Shown here: one piece after another, positions 28,669 through 37,025 of the stretch
Layout: every line of letters starts with the position of its first letter
Position numbering within the stretch: the first letter of the stretch is position 1
From: G963662905 sp963662905
Lineage (GTDB): Bacteria; Bacteroidota; Bacteroidia; Bacteroidales; WRLA01
Length of the DNA stretch: 64,000 nt
Direction: 5' to 3'
Assembly (NCBI GenBank): GCA_963662905.2
Contig: CAXXFD010000001.1
Location: forward strand, 372,001 to 436,000
Notes under the pieces: model-generated
Told to the model about the DNA's origin: nothing
The model's input: only the letters and a program-made list of their open reading frames with translations
Databases searched by the model: none
Made by a program: the position numbers and the translations under genes

Positions 28669-30657
28669 TTACTCAACAATAATTTCATAAACTTTTCCTT
28701 CGATGGGATTTTTGGGATAAGGCACCCAGTTTTGGGAGAAAGGCTGGAAAGGCCACCATTCCGCATAATGAAATTCCTGAGTAATCACACAAACCATCTG
28801 GTTATTGGGGATGGAAGTGACCTCATCGTTCATATAACCACAGATTTGCATCTTATCGGGCGACGGACCGGCACGCCAGATAATTTCCGTGGGTTTCCAT
28901 TCAATTTCATAATAGAAATAATCGCCGCCAAAAAGTTCTTCATTATCCATCGGATATTTGGATGTAACGGCTTTATAATAATCTGTCCAGCGGTGCAGTG
29001 TATAGGATTTGCCCTGATATTCAATATCCGAAACACCTTTAAAGAAATTTTTCGGATCCTGGTTGGCCAGATCCCAGTTTGTACAGCAAAACATTACATC
29101 GTGTGAATTGCGTCCGTCATTTGCCCGGAAATCTGTACCGTTCCAAAAAGGGGAAGTTTTAACAATTTCGATATCAATTTCGGAATAAGCCAACTGTTTG
29201 TGCTTTCGGTTCAGCGACTCTTCACCGCCATCATTTTTCTGGATATAACCATCGCGCTCGGCAGCCCGGCGCATATTCCACTGTGGGCCTTCCTGATAGA
29301 TCATCCAAAAAGCATTGGTTAATCCATTCCAAACATTTTCTTCATTCAGCTGTTTTGGGAATTTAATTTTCCCGCGGTATTTTCCGTAAGTAAACCCAAC
29401 ACGTGTTTTTACACCTACATTTTCTTTACGCAAATTATTTAGATCGGGATTGCCCGGATTTTCGAGGATAATTGCATCTGCCAGAGTGTCTAGTTTCACA
29501 GTTTTGCAAGGGCACTCGCTATTGTAGGTGTGGTCTGTGATCAATTGTGAGGAATCATATTTTTCCATCGCGCCAAAAAACGCATCCTGTGTATAAGGAT
29601 CATGAAGCACATCATGAGCTTCGGGGATGTTCCTAAGTTGATAATGGCGGTTTATAGCATGAGAAAACTGCTCAAAAAGCGCGCTTTTATAGAGCTCCTG
29701 ATCATCATTGCAATGTGCATTGAGATATGATTTATCAATATTTTCATCGCGCTGAGCAGCCGGATTAACATAAATGCCCTGCATGGGATCGATACGTGCG
29801 GAGGTTTTCAGCACCCTGTGCGAAACAGAAGTAAAAACACCATCGAGCGAAGCTCCTTCACCGTATTTGAAATAATAAAACGGATTGATAAAAGCTCCGG
29901 AATCGTTTGTTTTTCCAATATTTGTGACGAATCCGGGCAATTGGGAAAGAGCTTTTTCACTGGCCACAACCAACAAAAAGTTGTAGCATCCAACGCGTGG
30001 GTTTCTTTTCCAGCGGTGGTTAAAATCACCATGGTTTACCTTATCGTTGATAATCCAAACCGCATCCAGAAACACTTGCTGATCAATAGTTTTATTGGAA
30101 GCTTGTGCTTTCTTTTTGATAGATTCGAACCATTCCGGCGTATTTTTAATTGATTGTTTAATCTGGTTTATAGACGCTTCATCAAAGCTAATTGCCTGCA
30201 TATTGCCGCCATAAAACTTTTTCTCATCGCGTGGATTGCCCACAATGCGATAAGTATCCGTAACAGACTGCCCCTGAACCGGTTTAAATCCAACAGCAAC
30301 ATCTTCCCAGCTTCCATAAAAATTCTCGGAGCAATATGGGTGCATGCCATTTCCTTTTGTTTCAGGAAATTTATAGGATTCGTTTTGATAATAGATCTTG
30401 TAAAAATATTTTTCGGGATGTTTTGCGTTGATGTCGAAACGAAATGCAAAGCCATTATCGCTGCTTTGACGGGCTGAAGGTATCTGAATTCCATTGAGCA
30501 CTACATGATCCAGATCAATTGGCAGGGAAACCGTATCGCTTTCCCCGAAATTGGTAATCGCATCAAAACCTGAGATGATATTTTTTGGTTTATTGGAGCA
30601 GGCAGAAAAAATGAGCAGTACGAGAAAAAAGCAAAGTAGTTTATAGAATTTCGACAT
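28669..30657 (-). CDS. Large lipoprotein with GH16-like C-terminal domain
   Basis: A 662-residue predicted lipoprotein (Cys20 in IFSAC). Residues about 40-150 look like a beta-rich domain. The stretch about 165-207 contains the locus-specific helical module (NTPEWFESIKKKA..). The middle part is unfamiliar. The C-terminal 270 residues resemble a GH16 laminarinase-type fold: E493-I-D-I-E497 matches the GH16 catalytic motif E-[IL]-D-x-E. YYEIEWKPTEIIWRAG matches the strand that follows it in GH16 enzymes. If active it would cleave a beta-glucan or galactan chain. The first gene of an operon with MBOAT and SGNH genes suggests action on, or binding of, the acetylated polymer. Fold assignment is by motif only. 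Confidence 0.7.
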   Translation of the reverse strand: MSKFYKLLCFFLVLLIFSACSNKPKNIISGFDAITNFGESDTVSLPIDLDHVVLNGIQIPSARQSSDNGFAFRFDINAKHPEKYFYKIYYQNESYKFPETKGNGMHPYCSENFYGSWEDVAVGFKPVQGQSVTDTYRIVGNPRDEKKFYGGNMQAISFDEASINQIKQSIKNTPEWFESIKKKAQASNKTIDQQVFLDAVWIINDKVNHGDFNHRWKRNPRVGCYNFLLVVASEKALSQLPGFVTNIGKTNDSGAFINPFYYFKYGEGASLDGVFTSVSHRVLKTSARIDPMQGIYVNPAAQRDENIDKSYLNAHCNDDQELYKSALFEQFSHAINRHYQLRNIPEAHDVLHDPYTQDAFFGAMEKYDSSQLITDHTYNSECPCKTVKLDTLADAIILENPGNPDLNNLRKENVGVKTRVGFTYGKYRGKIKFPKQLNEENVWNGLTNAFWMIYQEGPQWNMRRAAERDGYIQKNDGGEESLNRKHKQLAYSEIDIEIVKTSPFWNGTDFRANDGRNSHDVMFCCTNWDLANQDPKNFFKGVSDIEYQGKSYTLHRWTDYYKAVTSKYPMDNEELFGGDYFYYEIEWKPTEIIWRAGPSPDKMQICGYMNDEVTSIPNNQMVCVITQEFHYAEWWPFQPFSQNWVPYPKNPIEGKVYEIIVE

Positions 30658-30674
30658 ATACCTAAAATTTTCAC

Positions 30675-30682
30675 CAAAAGTA
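30675..30682 (-). promoter_or_regulatory. -7 promoter element of the GH16-like/MBOAT/SGNH operon
   Basis: Minus-strand TACTTTTG fits TAnnTTTG and lies 17 bp before the ATG at 30657, right after the terminator of the upstream gene. Confidence 0.5.
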
Positions 30683-30707
30683 GAAAAAAAACAAAGCTTT
30701 GTCCTGC

Positions 30708-30748
30708 AAAAAAAAGAGGGGAAATTAAAAACCCCCCCCCTTCTTTTT
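30708..30748 (-). terminator. Terminator of the coiled-coil gene, with a 9-C run
   Basis: On the minus strand AAAAAGAAGGGG can pair with CCCCTCTTTTT, followed by more T. The plus strand has nine C in a row at 30732-30740, so the exact loop is ambiguous. Confidence 0.65.
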
Positions 30749-30761
30749 ATCAGTTATAATA

Positions 30762-31691
30762 TTATTTCAGGAAGAAAACGGAGCTTCCGGATTTCTGCCC
30801 ATCAACATAAATATCAACGGAATAGTTGCCGGGTTCAAAATTTTCGTCACTAAATAATTTTGTCCATTCGAGGCACATTTTTTCTTCCTGACCGGAATAC
30901 TTGAAGGTCTTCTTCATGCTCCACTGAAGCTTCTGCCCTTGATATTCGAATGAATATTCATCGCTTTTATCTTTAAAAAGCACGCTGCCATCGGGGCGGG
31001 AAACACGCACATAAACGTTTTTGTTTCCGTTTTCCACCAGCGGGTTGGGTTGCAGGTTGAAACAAACCCTGATTTTTTCTACCCGACGGGCCTTATCGGT
31101 TTCACGTTCGGTTCCGGAGCCTTTAACACGCATTGTTTCGTTAATGATGTCGTAGGCGGGCAACATGGCCACTTGCTCAATTTTTTCTTCGATTTCTTTT
31201 TGCTGCTCTTCCAGCTTGCGCGATTTCCTTTCAACGCGCTCAATGGTTTGTTTCATTTCTGTGTTTTCTGCTTTCAGCTCAGCATTTTCACGATAAAGGC
31301 TGTCCATCTGGTGCAGATAACCCTGGGTAATATTCCGCAGGCGGTCGAGTTTCTTCTTTACCTTATAATATTCCCACTTTGTATTGAGCAGCTGCTTGAT
31401 TTCTTTGGCATTTGCCTGGATGATACTGTCTTTCATAGCCAAAGAATCGGCCAGTTCGCCGTACTCAACTTTAATGGCGTTGTGCTCTTTCACCATGGAA
31501 TCCAGTTCGGTTGTCAGCACCATGCGCTGTTTTTCTTTTTCCTGCGCCAGTTGATCATATTCCGATTGTATGCCCATCATTTTCCAAATTGCAATGCCTG
31601 CAACTACCAAGAGGATGATAATCAACACAATCCACAGGATATTATTTTTTTTCTTTTGCTTGCCTTCTACAGCATTTTTAGCTTCTGCCAT
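30762..31691 (-). CDS. Single-pass membrane protein with long coiled coil
   Basis: A 309-residue protein. A short basic cytoplasmic N-terminus (KQKKKNN) and one transmembrane helix (about 19-40) come first. A long coiled coil follows (about 41-172), rich in Glu/Lys with heptad spacing. A C-terminal beta-rich domain (about 200-309) has VEKIRVCFNLQPNPL and ends in VDIYVDGQKSGSSVFFLK. Proteins of this shape in Bacteroidota are often mis-annotated as chromosome partitioning proteins; no ParA ATPase motif exists here. It is likely exported with the beta domain in the periplasm. Function not known; proximity to the O-acetylation operon may be incidental because a terminator separates them. Confidence 0.75.
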   Translation of the reverse strand: MAEAKNAVEGKQKKKNNILWIVLIIILLVVAGIAIWKMMGIQSEYDQLAQEKEKQRMVLTTELDSMVKEHNAIKVEYGELADSLAMKDSIIQANAKEIKQLLNTKWEYYKVKKKLDRLRNITQGYLHQMDSLYRENAELKAENTEMKQTIERVERKSRKLEEQQKEIEEKIEQVAMLPAYDIINETMRVKGSGTERETDKARRVEKIRVCFNLQPNPLVENGNKNVYVRVSRPDGSVLFKDKSDEYSFEYQGQKLQWSMKKTFKYSGQEEKMCLEWTKLFSDENFEPGNYSVDIYVDGQKSGSSVFFLK

Positions 31692-31781
31692 AATAAAATA
31701 ATCTTTTCAAATTTCGTGGTATTAACTCCTAAGAACCTGATAATATTGTGCAAATATAAACAGTATCAGCTTAAAGCCAAT

Positions 31782-33404
31782 TTAGTAGGGCAAAATCTCT
31801 ATTTTATTTTCTTCGTTCCAATCCGGTGTTTTGTATTTTTCGCCTTCAAGTTGATACATCTTTTGGTACCATTCGACGGGATATCCCGGTGCATGCATTG
31901 GCGTATCCTTGTCTTTGATGTAGCCATCATTATATTTCATTACCAGGTATGCGCCCAGCTCTTTCCATTCCTTATGCACGTTTATTCCGGCCTTTTCAGA
32001 GTATTCCGTTAGTTTTTGGATGCGGCCGATTTTATTGTATTTCATCAGGGATTTTTCCACACTGTCCTGATTTGCAAAGAATTCATCTTCAAGCCTATAC
32101 TGCACATTTTGGATATCCCGGATCATATAGCTGTATTTCAGGTTACTGAAATTGGAAACAAAATTAAAAGCCCACCACATCGACTCCCAGTTAAACATAT
32201 TGATGTCGCCAATAGTGAATGGCGTGGGCACGCTCAGGTTATTGCAATAAATGGGCACGTAGCAGGTGTAATAGGTGTCATCAACCCCAAACCAGCAAAT
32301 GCCTCCAATTTCGTCGGGCAGGAAAGAACGCGCCTGTGCAATAAAAGAAAAAGCTGTATTGTATGAACTGACGGATCTTCCCCAGGCGCAACTTACGGAA
32401 TCCGCTTCCCAGCTTAAAGGGCGCCAGTAGTTGGGCGAGCCAAACGGACCGGCTGCAATGCCCTTGGTCATATCAAATTCGGTGCCCTCGAAATGATCGC
32501 GCACCAAAAGGCTGACATCCTTAATGCTCAGTTTTTCATCAGGCTTGATCCAAAGTGGATATCTTTCAGCTCCCTGCACGCCTTGAAAATAATCCGACTT
32601 TAATTCCAAAGAAGGCGCAGAACGCCGAAACAAACTCCATACGCGTCCTTCACAATAACGCAAACGATCCGGTGAGGGCGGGCAATAAGCCGTATTGAAT
32701 GCAAATGCACCATCGGTTTTGGGATTATAGTATCCTTTTTCAGTGGCAAAATCAATGATGTCCTCGCTATAAAGGCAGTTTTCCGGATCATCCATTGGAA
32801 AAGTACCGATACGTGCCATATTTGCATGTGCAGAAATCATTCCGTCCGGGATGCGGCGTGCCACCCAAATCGGCCTGATGCTTTCTTCTCCGCGGCCAAT
32901 CATTTCCACAATCCAGGCTTCATCGGGATCAATAATACTAAATGATTCGCCTTCGCTGCAATAACCGTATGTTTCTGCCAGGGAAGTAAGGACATCCACA
33001 CCTTCACGGGCAGTTTTGGCCCTTTGGAGCACGAGCGTCATCAAATGCCAGTATTCCAAACCTTTGCCGTGGTTCCAAAGTTCTTCCCTTCCTGTAAATG
33101 TTGTTTCTCCAATAGCCACCTGATGTTCGTTCATCTGAAAACCCAAAACAGCATAGGTGTGTGCAGGCTGCGCAACGGCCGTTTCCAATCCGGTTCGCGT
33201 CGGGAAATATGCGCTGTCGCCGGGCTGATGATCCATGGCAGGATAAACCTGTGGTTTAAAAAGCCATTCGCCATCATTGGTATAAACCAAAAAAGTACTG
33301 CCATCAGCAGAAGCGCCCTTGGTTACAATTAAATTAGTACACGGAAATATCGGGGAACTTAGAAATAAAACACTGATAAATAAGCTAATAAAAATCCTGA
33401 TCAT
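31782..33404 (-). CDS. C69 family dipeptidase, copy 1
   Basis: An N-terminal nucleophile dipeptidase of the PepD/C69 family, exported. With the start at 33404 the protein is 540 residues and has a signal peptide ending just before Cys22 in FPCTNLIVTKGASADGS. Removal of the signal exposes the catalytic Cys as residue 1. The open frame continues 29 codons upstream, but that extension would bury the signal peptide, so I reject the upstream ATG at 33491. Other family blocks are GESFSIIDPDEAWIVEMIGRG, ISAHANMARI and GGICWFGVDDTYYTCYVP. A paralogue lies at 37026-38771. It likely degrades di- or small peptides in the periplasm. Confidence 0.9.
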   Translation of the reverse strand: MIRIFISLFISVLFLSSPIFPCTNLIVTKGASADGSTFLVYTNDGEWLFKPQVYPAMDHQPGDSAYFPTRTGLETAVAQPAHTYAVLGFQMNEHQVAIGETTFTGREELWNHGKGLEYWHLMTLVLQRAKTAREGVDVLTSLAETYGYCSEGESFSIIDPDEAWIVEMIGRGEESIRPIWVARRIPDGMISAHANMARIGTFPMDDPENCLYSEDIIDFATEKGYYNPKTDGAFAFNTAYCPPSPDRLRYCEGRVWSLFRRSAPSLELKSDYFQGVQGAERYPLWIKPDEKLSIKDVSLLVRDHFEGTEFDMTKGIAAGPFGSPNYWRPLSWEADSVSCAWGRSVSSYNTAFSFIAQARSFLPDEIGGICWFGVDDTYYTCYVPIYCNNLSVPTPFTIGDINMFNWESMWWAFNFVSNFSNLKYSYMIRDIQNVQYRLEDEFFANQDSVEKSLMKYNKIGRIQKLTEYSEKAGINVHKEWKELGAYLVMKYNDGYIKDKDTPMHAPGYPVEWYQKMYQLEGEKYKTPDWNEENKIEILPY

Positions 33405-33662
33405 AAAAGTTGCTTTTGGCCAATAAAGATACAATTTTACCCAATAGCCTATCAGCTGAATACTCCTCAAAAATCTTTTTTCCGGATGCAAGCCGCTTTA
33501 CCAAAAAGGATTTTTTCTTTTTGTAGGTTCAAAGCTGCCAAAACTATTTCTAGACATCAAAAAAAATTGCTGGCCAAAGCCCCTTATTGCGTTTTTATTT
33601 GAGCCGCCGGGTCTCTCGCTTGAGCTAGTGGCAAAAATTTATGGACAAAGCCGGGCGCGCAG
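33405..33662. other. Divergent intergenic region
   Basis: About 260 bp between the C69 peptidase (minus) and the second MBOAT gene (plus). I see no gene, RNA or clear repeat apart from the promoter at its right end. Confidence 0.5.
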
Positions 33663-33695
33663 TATTGTAGGATATCAAATGAAATAATACTTTTG
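33663..33695 (+). promoter_or_regulatory. Promoter of the MBOAT2-SGNH2 pair
   Basis: TATTG (33663-33667) and TACTTTTG (33688-33695) with 20 bp between, matching the Bacteroidetes consensus. The ATG is 30 bp downstream. Confidence 0.65.
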
Positions 33696-33725
33696 CCCAC
33701 TGTTTCAATGAAATAAAATTACAAC

Positions 33726-35147
33726 ATGGTATTTAGCAGTAGTATTTTTTTATTGTACTTCCTTCCAAGCTTGTTAATCATATATCACCTTGTACCAAGG
33801 TTCCTTAAGAACTATGTTTTATTGGCAGCAAGTATATTTTTTTATAGCTGGGGGGCTCCAAAGTTTTTGTTTGTCATTTTGGGCTCAACAATTTTAGATT
33901 TTTACATTGTAAAAATGCTATACAAATCCAGGAAACTTTTATACAGAAGACTGTTTCTTGCATCATCGATAGCCATAAACCTTGGTTTACTGGCATTTTT
34001 CAAATATGCAAATTTCTTTGTTGAGAATGTCAACAGCCTACTGAATTCATTAGGGTTCACTGAAGTCGCCTGGACTGCTATTGCGCTTCCTATCGGGATT
34101 TCATTTTATACTTTCCAAACCTTAACGTATTCCATTGATGTGTACCGCAAAATACACAGCCCGCTCAACAAGGTCACCGATTACCTGCTGTACATTATGT
34201 CTTTCCCGCAAATGATTGCCGGCCCCATTGTACGATTTAATTCGATAGCGGATCAAATTACAGACCGGAAAGAGGCTTTGGAAGATAAATTACAAGGATT
34301 TTACCGTTTTGTAATTGGATTGGCAAAAAAAGTATTGGTGGCCAATGTAATGGCAGAGCAGGCTGATTTGATATTGAACAGCAATTATGCCGACTTGTCT
34401 TCCGTTAATGCGTGGGTCGGGATATTGGCATATACGTTCCAGATTTATTTTGATTTTTCAGGGTATTCAGATATGGCGATCGGTTTGGGTAAAATGTTTG
34501 GGTTTAAATTTCCTGAAAATTTTAACTCTCCATATATCTCGCAAAGCATTAGTGAATTTTGGCGCAGATGGCATATGACACTGGGCGGCTTTATGCGTGA
34601 CTACCTGTATATTCCTTTAGGAGGCAGTCGTGTTAAAACAAAACGCCGCTTATATTTCAATTTATGGTTTGTGTTTTTGCTTTCCGGATTGTGGCACGGC
34701 GCATCATGGAATTTTGTTGTCTGGGGCGCTTTTCATGGATTCTTCCTGATCTTAGACCGCCTGTTTTTACTCAAAGTCCTGCAGAAGTCCGGTCGTATTT
34801 TCGCCACCATATTCACCTTTTTTATTACCATAATTGGTTGGGTGATTTTCCGTATAGAGGATATGGGCCAAATGATGGTATATTTTAAGAAGATGTTCTC
34901 ATTTGAAGCTGCTCAGGAAATCAACACAATACCCGCCTTTGGAATCATGTTGGCCGTTGCGGTATTCTTTTCCTTTTTTGTGAGTTTCGACAAAGGCAAA
35001 AAAATCGAGCAGTTTATCTTCTTTAAAGACCATTACAGGCTGAGGCAACATTATATCTTCATGTTAATTTCTGCCTTGCTATTACTGTTTTCTGCAAGTT
35101 CAATAGTGGCTTCTGATTTTAATCCATTTATTTACTTTAGGTTTTAA
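33726..35147 (+). CDS. MBOAT O-acyltransferase (AlgI-like), copy 2
   Basis: A 473-residue paralogue of the MBOAT at 27224-28642. It has the same layout and signatures: FPQMIAGPIVRFNSIADQI, SEFWRRWHMTLGGFMRDYLYIPLGG and SGLWHGASWNF with His324 as the catalytic residue. The strongly conserved central region and diverged ends indicate a duplication followed by specialisation. It acts in the inner membrane, feeding the SGNH protein encoded 2 bp downstream. This pair is on the plus strand, opposite to copy 1, under its own consensus promoter. Confidence 0.94.
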   Translation: MVFSSSIFLLYFLPSLLIIYHLVPRFLKNYVLLAASIFFYSWGAPKFLFVILGSTILDFYIVKMLYKSRKLLYRRLFLASSIAINLGLLAFFKYANFFVENVNSLLNSLGFTEVAWTAIALPIGISFYTFQTLTYSIDVYRKIHSPLNKVTDYLLYIMSFPQMIAGPIVRFNSIADQITDRKEALEDKLQGFYRFVIGLAKKVLVANVMAEQADLILNSNYADLSSVNAWVGILAYTFQIYFDFSGYSDMAIGLGKMFGFKFPENFNSPYISQSISEFWRRWHMTLGGFMRDYLYIPLGGSRVKTKRRLYFNLWFVFLLSGLWHGASWNFVVWGAFHGFFLILDRLFLLKVLQKSGRIFATIFTFFITIIGWVIFRIEDMGQMMVYFKKMFSFEAAQEINTIPAFGIMLAVAVFFSFFVSFDKGKKIEQFIFFKDHYRLRQHYIFMLISALLLLFSASSIVASDFNPFIYFRF

Positions 35148-35149
35148 AA

Positions 35150-36874
35150 ATGCAAGATCAAAGAAATCATATCAGGATAAAAGGAGTATTGTTCAGCTTA
35201 GTCATCTTGCTCCTCGCAGCACCTATGGTACAACAAAACACCGGGCTAATTAAAACAAATAGAATTTGGGGCTCTTATGATGATGCTGTTAAACCGGAAT
35301 TAAATAAAAATAGTTGGTTTTCAGGATCATACCAAGAACAAATACAAAAATATATTGATCAGAATATAGGCTTTCAAAGTTTTATGATCCGGCTATATAA
35401 TCAGTTGTATTATTCTGTTTTTAACCAGGCCAGAGCAAATGGAGTATTAATCGGAAAAGAAAACTTTTTATATGAAAAAGTCTATATTGATGCGCTCCTG
35501 GGAACAGATTTCATTGGAGAAGAAAAAATACGGCAAAGGGTTGAACGAATTGAATTATTAAGCGATTCTTTGAAGAAGAAAGGCATCCCTTTGTTGGTTG
35601 TCCTCGCTCCCGGAAAAGGCACATTTTTCCCTGATCATATTCCGGGCAAATATCAAGCGAAAAACAAATCAACCACGAATTACGAAGTATTTAAAAAGGA
35701 GCTGGACAATAGTGATGTATTGCATCTGGATTTTCAGGAGTGGTTTCTGAACATGAAAGATGATGCAGCCCATCCCTTATTTCCGAAAAACGGGATCCAT
35801 TGGAGTCAGTATGGTGAGTATTTGGCATTAGATTCACTATTGGCATTTTTGCAAGGGCAACACAATGGCTACACGCCCGGTATAGATTTGAAAAACATAG
35901 AAACAGATAAAAAAGCCAGAGGGAGGGATACAGATATTGAGCTGGCAATGAACCTTCTGTATAAGAACAGCGATTTTGAGATGGCCTATCCTCAATACAA
36001 TTTCACACAAAGCTCTCCTGATGATTCTATCCGGATTTTAACCGTTGCAGATAGCTATTTTAATTATCTGTTTAAGGAAGTAATGAATAAAAACAAGGCG
36101 TTTAACGGCAGCCAGTTTTGGTATTACAACCAACAGGTGTTCTCCGGAAAATCGAATGGCGAAACATACGTAAAAGACCTTAATATCACCAGGGAAGTCC
36201 TTAAATCTGACATTGTAATCCTTTTATCAACTGATGCAAACTTATACCGTTTCCCATTTGGTTTTGAAGATCAGCTCTATTATGATATGTTTATAAAGAA
36301 CAAAAGGTTAAACCAGTTTGTCGCGGCAATAAATAATTCCGAAGAGCTCAGGTCAAAAATAAATAAGTATGCCAGCAAAAAAAACGCCGAAGTAAGTGAG
36401 GCGCTTCTGGATATTGCTGCTGGACTCCATAAATATGAAAGAGATTTCATCAGGAAAAATAAAATTTCCGATTATGAGAATAAAATCCGAAATGATAACA
36501 ATTGGTTAGAGAGCATCAAGAAAAAAGCGGCCAGCAATAATATATCTATCGATGAAGCAATCAAGGCTGACGCCATTTATATGGTAGATGTGGAAATTAA
36601 AAAAGCCATTGACAACGAAACAGATTATTTATGCTTTGAACCCGACCGTGACCTGCTGGTTAAAAATCCAAAATATCTTGACCAACTGCTTGATTACTAT
36701 TTAAATGTCAATGCATATATGGAGAAGATTTATTCCACACCCGAGTGGATTGAATCGGTTCAAAAAAAAGCCCGGCAGAACAATATTTCTATCGAAAAAG
36801 CAGTTCAGCTCGATGCTGAATATATGGTTCAGGAAGATTATAAAAAGGATGGGACTCAAAGCTTCTTCAATTAG
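35150..36874 (+). CDS. AlgX/AlgJ-like SGNH O-acetyltransferase, copy 2, with triple helical repeat
   Basis: A 574-residue paralogue of the SGNH protein at 25877-27220. It has an N-terminal anchor (about 11-28) and an SGNH domain (about 50-370). The likely nucleophile is Ser302 in TVADSYF, and the His is His217 in GIHW. Again Gly215 stands where AlgX has the triad Asp. The extra 130 C-terminal residues consist of three copies of a module of about 36 residues (about 395-431, 449-487, 528-566), the last two clear and the first degenerate. Copy 1 and the GH16-like lipoprotein each have a single module. The ATG follows the MBOAT stop by 2 bp, so they are translationally coupled. Confidence 0.85.
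   Translation: MQDQRNHIRIKGVLFSLVILLLAAPMVQQNTGLIKTNRIWGSYDDAVKPELNKNSWFSGSYQEQIQKYIDQNIGFQSFMIRLYNQLYYSVFNQARANGVLIGKENFLYEKVYIDALLGTDFIGEEKIRQRVERIELLSDSLKKKGIPLLVVLAPGKGTFFPDHIPGKYQAKNKSTTNYEVFKKELDNSDVLHLDFQEWFLNMKDDAAHPLFPKNGIHWSQYGEYLALDSLLAFLQGQHNGYTPGIDLKNIETDKKARGRDTDIELAMNLLYKNSDFEMAYPQYNFTQSSPDDSIRILTVADSYFNYLFKEVMNKNKAFNGSQFWYYNQQVFSGKSNGETYVKDLNITREVLKSDIVILLSTDANLYRFPFGFEDQLYYDMFIKNKRLNQFVAAINNSEELRSKINKYASKKNAEVSEALLDIAAGLHKYERDFIRKNKISDYENKIRNDNNWLESIKKKAASNNISIDEAIKADAIYMVDVEIKKAIDNETDYLCFEPDRDLLVKNPKYLDQLLDYYLNVNAYMEKIYSTPEWIESVQKKARQNNISIEKAVQLDAEYMVQEDYKKDGTQSFFN
36332..36847 (+). repeat. Three tandem copies of the helical module in SGNH copy 2
   Basis: Copies at 36332-36442, 36494-36610 and 36731-36847. 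The clear ones read W-[LI]-E-S-[IV]-x-K-K-A-x-x-x-N-I-S-I-[DE]-[EK]-A-x-x-x-D-A-x-Y-M-V. The pattern suggests two amphipathic helices. Confidence 0.75.
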
Positions 36875-36924
36875 TTAGTTTCCGTCTATAAAGTCCGATC
36901 TCAGCGTTATTTTTCGAACATTCT
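36875..36924. repeat. Dispersed palindromic repeat, copy C (internally deleted)
   Basis: TTAGTTTCCGTCTATAAAGT, the family left end, begins immediately after the TAG of the SGNH gene. GTCCGATCTCAGCGTTATT follows, the reverse complement of 62285-62303 in copy B2. TCGAACATTCT, the reverse complement of the TTCGAGGT-side segment of B2, comes directly after. The palindromic core between these blocks is missing. Confidence 0.7.
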
Positions 36925-36947
36925 ACACCGGAAACGTGAAGTTGGCC

Positions 36948-36981
36948 AAAAAAAATGCCCATGGTTTCCCACAGGCATTTT
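36948..36981 (-). terminator. Terminator of the second C69 gene
   Basis: On the minus strand AAAATGCC and TGG pair with CCA and GGCATTTT around a GAAA loop, followed by T. It lies 45 bp after the stop at 37026. Confidence 0.75.
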
Positions 36982-37025
36982 ATCAATATATTTTTTTTCA
37001 AATTGGCCTTTGCCAATCATCCTTG

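Noticed and set aside
31050..32012. A 320-codon plus-strand open frame
   Set aside because: It crosses two real minus-strand genes and their gap; the sequence is low-complexity Phe-rich and matches nothing.
33405..33491. 29-codon N-terminal extension of the first C69 dipeptidase
   Set aside because: It would bury the signal peptide that exposes the catalytic Cys.
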